This document shows positions 36,798 through 45,336 of a DNA stretch of 64,000 nucleotides, piece by piece. The notes under the pieces were generated by a model, which saw only the letters and a list, made by a program, of their open reading frames with translations, was not told where the DNA came from and made no database searches. Each line of letters opens with the position of its first letter. The first letter of the stretch is position 1. The stretch lies in the NCBI RefSeq assembly GCF_004187715.1, contig NZ_QZWF01000004.1, positions 434,001-498,000 on the forward strand, given 5' to 3'. The stretch comes from Streptomyces sp. F001. GTDB taxonomy: Bacteria; Actinomycetota; Actinomycetes; Streptomycetales; Streptomycetaceae. Both the position numbers and the translations under genes were made by a program.

Positions 36798-37807
36798 GAG
36801 GCGGCTCCGAAGGTGAGGGGGATGTTGTCGATCAGCCGGGTCCTGCCGACCTTGGCGGCCACCGCGAGAACGGCCTCGCCGGTGAAGTCGTCCCCGATCT
36901 CGGTGAAGTCGGACGGGTCGACCAGGGCCAGGTAGTCCAGGACGAGCGGCGGGTCGAAGCGGACGGCCTCGTCGAGGGCCAGGCGGGCCGCGGCGCGCAC
37001 GGCGGACGGGCCGCCGGGGGCCGCCTTGGCGACAGCGTGCGCGTCGGCCGCCGCACGCGACTCGCCTATGGCGCTGAGGGCCTCCGCACGCGCGCGCGTG
37101 GAGGGCACTTCCCGCGCCCTCGCGCGCAGCGCCTCCTGCGCCGCGTGCCGGTCCCGGCCCGCGAACAGGGCGCGGGACAGCGCGAGCGCCGTGCGCCGCT
37201 CCTGGGGCGAGAGGTAGCGGTTGCGGCTGGACAGGGCCAGGCCGTCGTCCTCCCGCACGGTCGGTACGCCGACGATCTCGACACCGAAGTTCAGGTCCCG
37301 CACCATGCGGCGGATCAGGGCGAGCTGCTGGGCGTCCTTCTGCCCGAAGAAGGCGACGTCGGGGCGGGTGAGGTGGAGCAGTTTGGCAACGACGGTGAGC
37401 ATGCCGTCGAAGTGGCCGGGCCGGGAGGCACCCTCCAGGCGCTCCCCCATGGGACCCGCGCTGATCCGGACCTGCGGCTCGCCGCCGGGGTACACCTCTT
37501 CGACGGCGGGGGCGAACACGACGTCCGCGCCCGCCTGCTCGGCGACCTTGAGGTCGGCCTCCAGGGTGCGCGGATAGCGGTCGAGGTCCTCGCCCTTGCC
37601 GAACTGCAGGGGGTTGACGAAAACGGTGACGACGACGAAGCCGTCCCGCCCGACGTGCTCGCGTGCCGTACGGACGAGGGTGGCGTGTCCGTCGTGCAGG
37701 GCACCCATCGTCATCACCACGCCCGTGCGGCCGGGCACGGCGAAGTGTTCCCGGACGTACGTCAGGTCGTCCACGGTGGGGACGAGCTCGAAGCTCCGGC
37801 GGCTCAT
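36794..37807 (-). CDS. panC: Pantothenate synthetase
   Basis: A 337-residue enzyme condensing pantoate and beta-alanine with ATP. Motifs: VVMTMGALHDGHATLVRTA (HIGH-like), TVFVNPLQFGKGEDLDRYPR, FFGQKDAQQLALIRRMV and LALSSRNRYLSPQER. ATG 37807 overlaps the stop of the DUF2520 gene (ATGA), and its own stop overlaps nadB. It is about 50 residues longer than E. coli PanC, with the extra mostly in an Ala/Arg-rich region near residues 210-270. Confidence 0.96.
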   Translation of the reverse strand: MSRRSFELVPTVDDLTYVREHFAVPGRTGVVMTMGALHDGHATLVRTAREHVGRDGFVVVTVFVNPLQFGKGEDLDRYPRTLEADLKVAEQAGADVVFAPAVEEVYPGGEPQVRISAGPMGERLEGASRPGHFDGMLTVVAKLLHLTRPDVAFFGQKDAQQLALIRRMVRDLNFGVEIVGVPTVREDDGLALSSRNRYLSPQERRTALALSRALFAGRDRHAAQEALRARAREVPSTRARAEALSAIGESRAAADAHAVAKAAPGGPSAVRAAARLALDEAVRFDPPLVLDYLALVDPSDFTEIGDDFTGEAVLAVAAKVGRTRLIDNIPLTFGAAS

Positions 37808-38736
37808 CGGTCTCCCCCGTTCTCGGGCAGGTTCGTGTCCGCGGCGAGTACCCCGAGCAGGTCCTCGGCGAGTTCCGGCTTCAGCAGCCCGTGGGCGAGC
37901 GCCCGGTCGGCGGTCGCGCGCGCCATCGCCAGATAGCCGGCGACGGCCTGCGGGGCGTGCCGGCGCAGCTGCGTGACGTGCGCCGCGACCGTGCCGGCGT
38001 CCCCGCGCGCGACGGGGCCGGTCAGGGCGGCGTCGCCGGAGCGCAGCGCGTTGTCGAGGGCGGCGCCGAGCAGCGGGCCGAGCATCCGGTCGGGGGCGTC
38101 GACGCCGGCCGTGCGCAGCAGCTCCATGGACTGGGCGACCAGCGTCACCAGGTGGTTGGCGCCCAGCGCGAGCGCCGCGTGGTACAGCGGCCGGTTCTCC
38201 TCGGCGATCCACTCGGGCTCGCCGCCCATCTCGATGACGAGCGCCTCGGCCGCGAGCCGCAGCTCGTCGGGGGCGGTGACGCCGAAGGAGCACCCGGCGA
38301 GGCGCTGGACGTCCACCGGGGTCCCCGTGAACGTCATCGCGGGGTGCAGGGCCAGCGGCAGCGCTCCGGCCCGCAGGGCGGGCTCCAGGACGTTCGCGCC
38401 GTACCGCCCGGAGGTGTGCACGAGCAGCTGTCCCGGCCGTACGGCGCCGGTGGTGGCGAGGCCCTCCACGAGGCCGGGCAGGGCGTCGTCCGGGACGGTC
38501 AGCAGCACCAGCTCGGCGCGCTGGAGCACCTCGGCAGGCGCGACGACGGGCACGTCGGGCAGCAGCAGCGCGGCCCGCCTCCTGGAGGCGTCGGAGACCC
38601 CGGAGACGGCCACCGGGCGGTGCCCGGCGAGCTGGAGTGACGCAGCGAGCGCGGGGCCTACGCGACCGGCGCCGACGACACCGACGGTGAGCCGCGCGGG
38701 GCGGTCCTTGGGGTCTGGCTGTTGGCTTGTACTCAC
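37804..38736 (-). CDS. Rossmann-fold / DUF2520 reductase-like protein
   Basis: A 310-residue protein. The N-terminal Rossmann domain has RLTVGVVGAGRVGPALAASL (NAD(P)-binding GxGxxG) and LLTVPDDALP. The C-terminal helical DUF2520 domain includes PLYHAALALGANHLVTLVAQ. The architecture resembles ketopantoate and 3-hydroxyisobutyrate-type dehydrogenases. As the first gene of an operon overlapping panC, a role in pantothenate precursor metabolism is plausible but unproven. GTG 38736 start. Confidence 0.85.
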   Translation of the reverse strand: MSTSQQPDPKDRPARLTVGVVGAGRVGPALAASLQLAGHRPVAVSGVSDASRRRAALLLPDVPVVAPAEVLQRAELVLLTVPDDALPGLVEGLATTGAVRPGQLLVHTSGRYGANVLEPALRAGALPLALHPAMTFTGTPVDVQRLAGCSFGVTAPDELRLAAEALVIEMGGEPEWIAEENRPLYHAALALGANHLVTLVAQSMELLRTAGVDAPDRMLGPLLGAALDNALRSGDAALTGPVARGDAGTVAAHVTQLRRHAPQAVAGYLAMARATADRALAHGLLKPELAEDLLGVLAADTNLPENGGDR

Positions 38737-38931
38737 GCGAGGGCGGCCTTCCCGTTCCAGTCCGCTCGGGGTACCGGACGATTTCTCGTCATGTTAACGC
38801 GATTGGTTCCGGGGGCGTTCGGCTGTCCACAGGCTGTGGGCCGCGGCTCGGTGCGGCCGAGTCCGGCATCGGTGCGGCGGGCTCCAAAAAGCGGGTGCCC
38901 GGGCGAATCGCCGCGCGGCATGATCCGTGGC

Positions 38932-40122
38932 ATGACGGATACGGCGGAGCAGGGCGCACAGGAACCGGTGTCGGTCGAGGAACAGCGCAAGCGACGCTAC
39001 GAGCGGCGCAAAGTCGCGTACCGGGGCGCGCAGCGCGTCCTCGCGCGCACCAGCGTGCTCGGCACGCTCCGGGAGCGTCTGGCCCTCCTGGAGAGAGCCG
39101 AGGACCTGTACGACCTCGACGAGACCGTGGACATGTACGGCAACGGCATCGTGGAAGCCCTCGAGGGGAAAGTCGCCGGACTGCTCGGCACGGAGGGGGC
39201 CGCGTTCTTCCCGACGGGCACGATGGCCCAGCAGGTGGCCCTGCGCTGCTGGGCCGGCCGCACCGGCAACCCGAGCGTCGCCCTGCACCCGCTCGCCCAC
39301 CCCGAAGTGCATGAGCGCCATGCGTTGACGCAGGTCAGCGGCCTGCGCCCGGTCCGCCTGAGCAGTGCGCCCCGGCTGCCCACCGCGGCCGAGATCCGCG
39401 ACCTCGACGAGCCCTTCGGGACACTGATGCTGGAACTCCCGCTCCGGGACGCCGGTTTCGTGCTGCCCTCCTGGGAGGAGCTCACCGAGCTGGTGGAGGC
39501 CGCGCGCGAGCGCGATGCGGTGGTGCACTTCGACGGCGCGCGCCTGTGGGAGACGACCGTCCACTTCGGCCGCTCGCTGGAGGAGATCGCGGCCCTGGCG
39601 GACAGCGTGTACGTGTCGTTCTACAAGTCACTCGACGGCTTCGGCGGCGCCGCCCTCGCCGGTCCCGCGTCCCTGGTGGAGGAGGCGAAGGCCTGGCGGC
39701 ACCGGTACGGCGGGCAGGTTTTCCAGCAGTTCCCGACCGTGCTGTCGGCGCTCGCCGGGCTGGAGCGTGAGCTGCCCCGGCTGCCCGACTACGTGCGGCA
39801 CGCGCGCGTGGTGGCCGCCGCGCTGCGCGAGGGCTTCGCGGCGGCCGGGGTGCCCTGGGTACGCGTCCACCCCGAGGAGCCGCACACCAACGAGTTCCAG
39901 GTCTGGCTCCCGTACGACGTCGATGTCGTCGCCGAGGCCGCGGTCCGGCACGCCGAGGAGACGAAGACCCTGCTCTTCGCGCGCCCCTGGGACGCCCCGG
40001 GGCCGGGCCTCGCCGTCACGGAGATCGAGGTCCGGGCCGCGGGCCTGGAGTGGACGGCGGGCGATGTGGAAGCGGCGGTCGCGGAGTTCGTCTCCCGGCT
40101 GCCGCAGGAGGTCAGCTCGTAG
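38932..40122 (+). CDS. PLP-dependent threonine-aldolase-like (beta-eliminating) lyase
   Basis: A 396-residue fold-type I PLP enzyme. The N-terminus is a charged helical extension (EEQRKRRYERRKVAYRGAQR). Recognisable elements are FFPTGTMAQQVALRCWAG, VVHFDGARLWET (the PLP-binding Asp) and SVYVSFYKSLDGFGGAALAG (the Schiff-base Lys in YKSL). Likely a low-specificity threonine aldolase or related lyase. ATG 38932 is used; ATG 38920 is an alternative. Divergent from the DUF2520 gene. Confidence 0.85.
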   Translation: MTDTAEQGAQEPVSVEEQRKRRYERRKVAYRGAQRVLARTSVLGTLRERLALLERAEDLYDLDETVDMYGNGIVEALEGKVAGLLGTEGAAFFPTGTMAQQVALRCWAGRTGNPSVALHPLAHPEVHERHALTQVSGLRPVRLSSAPRLPTAAEIRDLDEPFGTLMLELPLRDAGFVLPSWEELTELVEAARERDAVVHFDGARLWETTVHFGRSLEEIAALADSVYVSFYKSLDGFGGAALAGPASLVEEAKAWRHRYGGQVFQQFPTVLSALAGLERELPRLPDYVRHARVVAAALREGFAAAGVPWVRVHPEEPHTNEFQVWLPYDVDVVAEAAVRHAEETKTLLFARPWDAPGPGLAVTEIEVRAAGLEWTAGDVEAAVAEFVSRLPQEVSS

Positions 40123-40327
40123 CCCGTCGGCGCAGATGGAGCCACCGGCCCAGCGCCTGCCGTAGCCGTCCGTGGGCCGGACGCTCGGCGATCACCGCGC
40201 GGAACTGCCGGCGGTCGCGCCACTCCCGCACGACCTGCCAGTCGTGGACGCCGGGCGCGGGCGGGCCTGACCGGCCGAGCTGCTGGGCGCGGTAGGTGTC
40301 GAGGAGGTACTGCTGCGTGATGCTCAT
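40112..40327 (-). CDS. Small conserved basic protein (71 residues)
   Basis: The protein reads MSITQQYLLDTYRAQQLGRS at its start, contains WQVVREWRDRRQFRAVIAE, and ends in an Arg-rich tail. It looks like a short helical, possibly DNA- or RNA-binding protein. ATG 40327 is preceded by GAGAAGGCG. Its 3' end overlaps the convergent aldolase gene by 11 bases. Function unknown; composition and ribosome site support it being real. Confidence 0.7.
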   Translation of the reverse strand: MSITQQYLLDTYRAQQLGRSGPPAPGVHDWQVVREWRDRRQFRAVIAERPAHGRLRQALGRWLHLRRRATS

Positions 40328-40425
40328 GGCGGTTCGCCTTCTCGGGACGAGGAGAAACAGTGGATCGGGCTCCGCGGCTGCCCCGGTTGTCCCAGGCTGC
40401 GCCGCCCGCTCCGCCGGTGTCGCGC

Positions 40426-40448
40426 CGATTGACGGCCGCCGTCAATCG
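40426..40448. promoter_or_regulatory. 23-bp perfect palindrome, probable operator of the winged-helix regulator
   Basis: CGATTGACGGC and GCCGTCAATCG flank a single central C, a perfect palindrome. It lies in the divergent gap, 38 bases upstream of the regulator start at 40487 and about 100 bases from the small leftward gene. TTGACG within it could double as a -35 element, an arrangement typical of autorepression. Confidence 0.7.
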
Positions 40449-40486
40449 AGGGCTGCGTTGTCAGTGGCGGCGTGCACCATGGCGAC

Positions 40487-41593
40487 ATGAGCGTGAGCAT
40501 CGACATCGCGGGGCTGCGGCCGGAGAGGGTCGCCGTGGTGCCCTCGCCCCTCGCCGAGCTCGGTTCGGCGCTGCACGCGCTGTCCGAGCCGGGGCACCAT
40601 CCCGGCCTGCAGGGCTGGGTGACCGGCGTGACCGCCCGGCTCGACTCGCATCTGGCCGACCGGATGTGCGAGGCCGACTTCCTGTGGCGGACGACGTTCT
40701 CGGACCTGTTCCTGCCCTTCGCCGGTGTCCCGGGCGGGAGCACACTCCCGGGCGCCACGCTCGCCGAGGACTTGGACCTGCTGGACAAGCTGACGGACGA
40801 GCAGTTCGTGGACGCGGCCCTGGAGTTCACCTGCGCCCTCCCGGCCACCACGCCGGTGTCCGACGTACTGGCCGACTCGGAGCTGCGCCGACGCGCTCTT
40901 GAGCTGGCCGCCGCGCGCGGGCCGCAGCAGTTGCGGTTCAGCCAGCGGCTGCTCGAGGATCCGCCGCGCATCCGGGCCTGGCTGCGGCAGTTCCTGGAGG
41001 ACTGCGACGAGATGTTCTTCGCGGACGCCTGGCCCCGCCTGCGTCACCAGCTCGCGGCGGACGCCCGCCACAAGACCGACCTTCTGCGGCACAAGGGCCT
41101 GACCGAGGCACTGACCGCGGTGTCCCCGGCGGTGGGCGTCGACGAGGCCGCCGGAAGAATCACCATCGACAAGCTGCGCCACGGCCACACCGTCATCAGG
41201 GACAGGAGCCTGCTGCTCGTGCCGACGAGCCTGGGCTGGCCGCATCTGCAGGTGCTGCACCGGCACGGCTGGCAGCCGGTACTGCACTATCCGGTCGGCT
41301 CCCCCGGGCTCACCGTGCCGCCTTCGGTCGACCAGCTGACCATGCGGATGACCGCCCTGTCCCACCCGGTGCGGATGCAGCTCTGCCGCAACCTCGCCCG
41401 CAGCACGTACACCACGAGCGAACTCGTACAGATCCACGGCATGACCGCGCCCGAGATATCCCGGCACCTGGGCGTCCTCAAGAAGGCGGGCCTGATCACC
41501 ACTCGCCGCCGCGGTCGGTACGTCCTGCACCAGCTGGACGTCACCGCGGTGGCGCGGCTCGGCAGCGACTTCCTCGAAGCGCTCCTGAGGTGA
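40487..41593 (+). CDS. ArsR-type winged-helix regulator with large N-terminal domain
   Basis: A 368-residue protein. The C-terminal ~90 residues are an ArsR-like winged helix: LTMRMTALSHPVRMQLCRNL, GMTAPEISRHLGVLKKAGLI, TTRRRGRYVLHQLD. The N-terminal ~270 residues form a mostly helical domain of the kind found in long Streptomyces ArsR relatives (DUF5937-like), with no cysteine metal site visible in the helix-turn-helix, so it probably senses an organic ligand. A perfect palindrome precedes it. Convergent with the TmrB-like gene, three bases apart. Confidence 0.87.
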   Translation: MSVSIDIAGLRPERVAVVPSPLAELGSALHALSEPGHHPGLQGWVTGVTARLDSHLADRMCEADFLWRTTFSDLFLPFAGVPGGSTLPGATLAEDLDLLDKLTDEQFVDAALEFTCALPATTPVSDVLADSELRRRALELAAARGPQQLRFSQRLLEDPPRIRAWLRQFLEDCDEMFFADAWPRLRHQLAADARHKTDLLRHKGLTEALTAVSPAVGVDEAAGRITIDKLRHGHTVIRDRSLLLVPTSLGWPHLQVLHRHGWQPVLHYPVGSPGLTVPPSVDQLTMRMTALSHPVRMQLCRNLARSTYTTSELVQIHGMTAPEISRHLGVLKKAGLITTRRRGRYVLHQLDVTAVARLGSDFLEALLR

Positions 41594-41596
41594 CCG

Positions 41597-42229
41597 TCAG
41601 TCGAACCGGATGTGCCTGATCCCGACCCGCGCCTGCCTCAGCCGCGTCCGCAGCGCGCCCTCGTTGTTGGGCCTGAGGGCCAGCCCGGCCAGCACGGCGA
41701 TCCGGTCCGCCGTCTTCGGCACGGTCGAGTGGTCCGTCCACAGGTGCTCGGCGAACTCCGGCTCGCACAGCCGCTCCAGACAGTGGTCGAGCTGCTGCAC
41801 GGCCCAGCTCTCCCTGCGCAGGCCGGCGTCCTTTCCGGCGACGAACCGGAGGAGGTGTCCGAGACCGCGCTCACGCAGCCGTTCCAGGACGGTCTCGCGT
41901 TCGGCGAGGAGCGTGAAGTGCCGTACGTCATGGCCCAGTTCGCGGAGCCGCCCGACGGTCTCCTGGAAGCAGCCGGAGTCGGTGACCGTCATCGGCGCGA
42001 TCACCACGCCGTCGTGTTCGGTGAGGGCGAGGTCGAGGACCTCGACGACGCCCTGCCGCCAGGACGCCAGGTCCTGGAAGTTTCCGCGCAGTGCGGGCGG
42101 CAGCATGCGGCGCAGGCCGAAGCCGGGGTGCTCGGGGTCGCAGATGACGCTGCCGGGCAGACGGCGCTGTATCTCGTGTGCGGTCTGTGTCTTGCCGCCC
42201 CCGAAGGGGCCGTTGATCCACAGGAGCAT
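41597..42229 (-). CDS. TmrB-like P-loop ATPase (tunicamycin-resistance family)
   Basis: A 210-residue protein beginning MLLWINGPFGGGKTQTAHEI, a Walker A as in Bacillus TmrB (INGAFGSGKTQTA). Further shared positions are DPEHPGFGLR, VVIAPMTVTD, RHFTLLAERETVLERLRERG and the ending IRHIRFD. TmrB confers tunicamycin resistance in Bacillus, apparently by binding the antibiotic at the membrane. Here the natural substrate is unknown; similarity runs along the full length. Confidence 0.88.
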   Translation of the reverse strand: MLLWINGPFGGGKTQTAHEIQRRLPGSVICDPEHPGFGLRRMLPPALRGNFQDLASWRQGVVEVLDLALTEHDGVVIAPMTVTDSGCFQETVGRLRELGHDVRHFTLLAERETVLERLRERGLGHLLRFVAGKDAGLRRESWAVQQLDHCLERLCEPEFAEHLWTDHSTVPKTADRIAVLAGLALRPNNEGALRTRLRQARVGIRHIRFD

Positions 42230-42260
42230 GCGCAGACCCTACCGACGGCCGCGGCTCCGG

Positions 42261-42932
42261 TCAGCCGTGTCCGCCGGCCCGTACGAGCCCCGTCTCGTAC
42301 GCGAGGACCACCACCTGCACCCGGTCCCGCAGCCCGAGCTTGGTCAGGATGCGGCCCACATGTGTCTTGACCGTCGCCTCCGACAGCACCAGCCGGCCGG
42401 CGATCTCCCCGTTGGACAGCCCCTGGGCGACCAGCACCATGACCTCGCGCTCACGCTCGGTGAGCCGCTCCAGCTCCTTGTGCCGGGGCTCCTTGCCGGT
42501 GCTGGGCAGCATCGGCGCGAACCGGTCGAGCAGCCGCCGGGTCGTCGACGGGGCCACGACGGCGTCGCCGCTGTGCACGGAGCGGATCGCGGCGAGGAGT
42601 TCGCCGGGCGGCACGTCCTTGAGCATGAACCCGGAAGCGCCCGCCTTCAGCGCGGAGAAGGCGTACTCGTCGAGGTCGAAGGTGGTCAGGATCAGCACCT
42701 TCGGCGGGTCGGTGTCCGAGCAGATGCGCCGGGTGGCCTCCACACCGTCGAGCTTCGGCATGCGTACGTCCATGAGCACCACGTCGACCTCGGTCGAGCG
42801 CAGCACCTGCAGGGCCTCGACACCGTCGCCCGCCTCCGCCACGACCTCCATGTCCGGCTGTGCGGCGAGCACCATCCGGAACCCGGTGCGCAGCAGCACC
42901 TGGTCGTCGACGAGCATCACGCGGATCGTCAT
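42261..42932 (-). CDS. NarL/LuxR-family response regulator
   Basis: A 223-residue regulator. The receiver has VMLVDDQ, phospho-acceptor Asp in VVLMDVRMPKLDG, and LTTFDLDEYAFSALKAGASG. The C-terminal HTH is LTEREREVMVLVAQGLSNGE with SEATVKTHVGRILTKL. The start ATG 42932 is preferred because GAAGAGG lies five bases upstream; ATG 42947 is possible. Paired with the sensor kinase encoded just upstream. Confidence 0.93.
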   Translation of the reverse strand: MTIRVMLVDDQVLLRTGFRMVLAAQPDMEVVAEAGDGVEALQVLRSTEVDVVLMDVRMPKLDGVEATRRICSDTDPPKVLILTTFDLDEYAFSALKAGASGFMLKDVPPGELLAAIRSVHSGDAVVAPSTTRRLLDRFAPMLPSTGKEPRHKELERLTEREREVMVLVAQGLSNGEIAGRLVLSEATVKTHVGRILTKLGLRDRVQVVVLAYETGLVRAGGHG

Positions 42933-43010
42933 CGGGGCCTCTTCCATGTCCGTTCAGAAGGTCGTTGCAGAGGGTTGTTACAGGTGTCAACAGGGGGCGT
43001 GCGTCGGCGG

Positions 43011-44213
43011 TCAATGCGCTGGTTTGAGCGGCAGCAGAGCACTGATGCGGAATCCTCCACCGGGGCGCGGCCCCGCGTCCAGGGTGCCGCCCACCATGCC
43101 GACCCGCTCGCGCATGCCGATCAGGCCATGGCCCCGGCCGTCGGCGCCGCCCTCCTCGTACAGCTCGTGCGGGGCGCCCTTGCCGTCGTCCTCGACGAGC
43201 AGTCCGAGGCCGTCGTCGAAGTAGACCAGCCGCACGCTCGCGCCCGCGTTCGGCCCGCCGTGCTTGCGGGTGTTGGTGAGCGCCTCCTGCACGATGCGGT
43301 ACGCGGTGAGCTCGACGCCACTGGGCAGCGGGCGCGGAGTGCCCTCGATCCTGAAGTCGACCGGCAGGCCCGCGCCGCGGCACTGCTCGACCAGGTCCTC
43401 GATCTGCTCGACGTCGGGCTGCGGGACGTACTCGCCGCTCTCCTGGTGCTCACCGGTACGCAGCACGCCGAGCAGGCGGCGCATCTCGGCGAGGGCCTGG
43501 CGGCCGGTGGAGGAGATGGTCTCCAGGGCCTTCTTCGCCTGGTCCGGCGCGGCGTCGAGGACGTAGGCGGCGCCGTCGGCCTGCACCACCATCACCGACA
43601 CGTTGTGCGCGACGACGTCGTGCAGTTCGCGCGCGATACGGGCGCGTTCCGCGGCGACCGCGACCTTGGACTGCGCCTCGCGCTCCTTCTCGAGGCGGGC
43701 GGCGCGCTCCTCCAGCTGCGCGAAGTAGGCGCGGCGGGTGCGGATGGAGTCGCCGAGCACCCAGGCGAGGGCGAAGGGCACCGTCTGGAAGACCGCGACC
43801 GCGATGTTCCCCGCGACGCTCGACTCGTACTCCGGCCAGCGGATCTGCGCCAGCGGCGCCGCGCACAGCCCGCCGGCCAGCGCGAACCGGGAGGCCCAGC
43901 GGGCCCCGACCGCGGCGACGGTGTACACGATCAGCAGCAGGGCGAAGTCGGCGGCCGTGGTCGCCACGTCCAGCACCAGCTGCGCCACGCCCACCACGGC
44001 CGCCAGCACCAGCATCTTCTCCGGCATGCGGCGGCGCAGCGCGACCACCAGGCACAGCAGCAGCGTGACCGGGACGACGAGCCACGGCAGGTCGGTCCCC
44101 GTGTTCTCCTGCTGGACCGTACCCCCCACCACCGAGATCCCGAACAGAACGAGGGCCCAGAAGCCGTCGACCCATGTCGGGTGCCTGCGGAGGAAGTCGT
44201 AGAGGCGCTGCAC
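43011..44213 (-). CDS. DesK/NarX-type sensor histidine kinase
   Basis: A 400-residue kinase with about five N-terminal transmembrane helices (residues ~15-155), a coiled coil (FAQLEERAARLEKEREAQSK), the HisKA_3 motif ARELHDVVAHNVSVMVVQAD and a HATPase domain with EALTNTRKHG, LLVEDDGKG and GHGLIGMRERV. The signal is probably membrane-derived, because no large external domain is present. Two-component partner of the adjacent NarL-type regulator. Confidence 0.93.
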   Translation of the reverse strand: MQRLYDFLRRHPTWVDGFWALVLFGISVVGGTVQQENTGTDLPWLVVPVTLLLCLVVALRRRMPEKMLVLAAVVGVAQLVLDVATTAADFALLLIVYTVAAVGARWASRFALAGGLCAAPLAQIRWPEYESSVAGNIAVAVFQTVPFALAWVLGDSIRTRRAYFAQLEERAARLEKEREAQSKVAVAAERARIARELHDVVAHNVSVMVVQADGAAYVLDAAPDQAKKALETISSTGRQALAEMRRLLGVLRTGEHQESGEYVPQPDVEQIEDLVEQCRGAGLPVDFRIEGTPRPLPSGVELTAYRIVQEALTNTRKHGGPNAGASVRLVYFDDGLGLLVEDDGKGAPHELYEEGGADGRGHGLIGMRERVGMVGGTLDAGPRPGGGFRISALLPLKPAH

Positions 44214-44331
44214 GTAACCCAGAGTAGGGAAGCATGATGCGGGCGGGAGTCAACCGGAGGGCCGATCCGCACCGGATACGTGTACTCCGCAAGGTGGAGG
44301 CCCCCTTCCCCTCCGGCCCTAGCCTGGCGAT

Positions 44332-45324
44332 GTGACCAAGGAAACGGCGGACGGCCGGTGGCGAGGGTGGCGGGCGGCTGCGGAGGCGGCGCTGTACGGT
44401 CCGGGCGGCTTCTACCGCAGGCCCGAGGGGCCCGCCGGGCACTTCCGTACGTCCGTGCACGCGTCGCCGCTGTTCGCCGAGGCCGTGGCGGGGCTGCTGT
44501 GCCGGGTCGACGAGGCGCTGGGCCGTCCGTCCGGTCTCGACTTCGTCGACATGGCCGCCGGGCGGGGTGAGCTGGTCTCCGGCGTGCTCACCGCGCTGCC
44601 CGCCGATGTGGCCGCCCGCACGCGCGCGTACGCCGTCGAGATCGCCGGCCGCCCGGCAGGGCTCGATCAGCGCATCGAGTGGCTGGCCGAGCCCCCGAAG
44701 AGCGTGACCGGCCTGCTGTTCGCCAACGAGTGGCTGGACAACGTGCCCGTGGAGGTCGCCGAGGTGGACTCCGCGGGCGTACCGAGGCTGGTGCTCGTAC
44801 GGGAGGACGGGACCGAGCGGCTCGGGGAGCCGGTGTCCGGTGCGCAGGCCGAGTGGCTCGCCCGGTGGTGGCCACTGCCCGCCGAGGAGGGGCTGCGGGC
44901 CGAGATCGGTCTGCCCAGGGACACGGCGTGGGCGTCGGTGGTCTCCCGCGTCGAGCGCGGGCTCGCCGTCGCCGTCGACTACGCGCACACGGCCGGCGCA
45001 CGGCCGCTCTTCGGGACGCTCACCGGTTTCCGCGAGGGGCGCGAGACGGCGCCTGTGCCGGACGGGTCGTGCGACATCACCGCACACGTCGCGCTGGACG
45101 CGTGCACGCTCCCCGATGGGCGCGTGCTGGCACAGCGTGATGCGTTGCGCACCCTGGGCATCGCAGGCGCACGCCCCCCGCTCGCGCTCGCCACCACCAA
45201 CCCCTCGGCATACGTGCGCGCCCTCGCGGGCGCCGGGGAGGCCGCCGAGCTCACCGCAGCGGGTGGACTGGGCGACTTCGGGTGGCTGGTGCAGCGGGTT
45301 GGAATTCCGGACGTACTCGCCTGA
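44332..45324 (+). CDS. SAM-dependent methyltransferase, MidA/NDUFAF7 (DUF185) family
   Basis: A 330-residue protein. The family's N-terminal block (ALYGPGGFYRR, HFRTSVHASPLFAEAVAGLL) is followed by the SAM site FVDMAAGRGELVSGVLTAL and LLFANEWLDNVPVEV, the hallmark of MidA/NDUFAF7. In mitochondria NDUFAF7 dimethylates an arginine of the complex I subunit NDUFS2. The facing gene here encodes the bacterial NDUFS2/NuoD homologue, so that subunit is the obvious candidate substrate. GTG 44332 start. Confidence 0.88.
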   Translation: MTKETADGRWRGWRAAAEAALYGPGGFYRRPEGPAGHFRTSVHASPLFAEAVAGLLCRVDEALGRPSGLDFVDMAAGRGELVSGVLTALPADVAARTRAYAVEIAGRPAGLDQRIEWLAEPPKSVTGLLFANEWLDNVPVEVAEVDSAGVPRLVLVREDGTERLGEPVSGAQAEWLARWWPLPAEEGLRAEIGLPRDTAWASVVSRVERGLAVAVDYAHTAGARPLFGTLTGFREGRETAPVPDGSCDITAHVALDACTLPDGRVLAQRDALRTLGIAGARPPLALATTNPSAYVRALAGAGEAAELTAAGGLGDFGWLVQRVGIPDVLA

Positions 45325-45336
45325 GGCCCGTACCGG

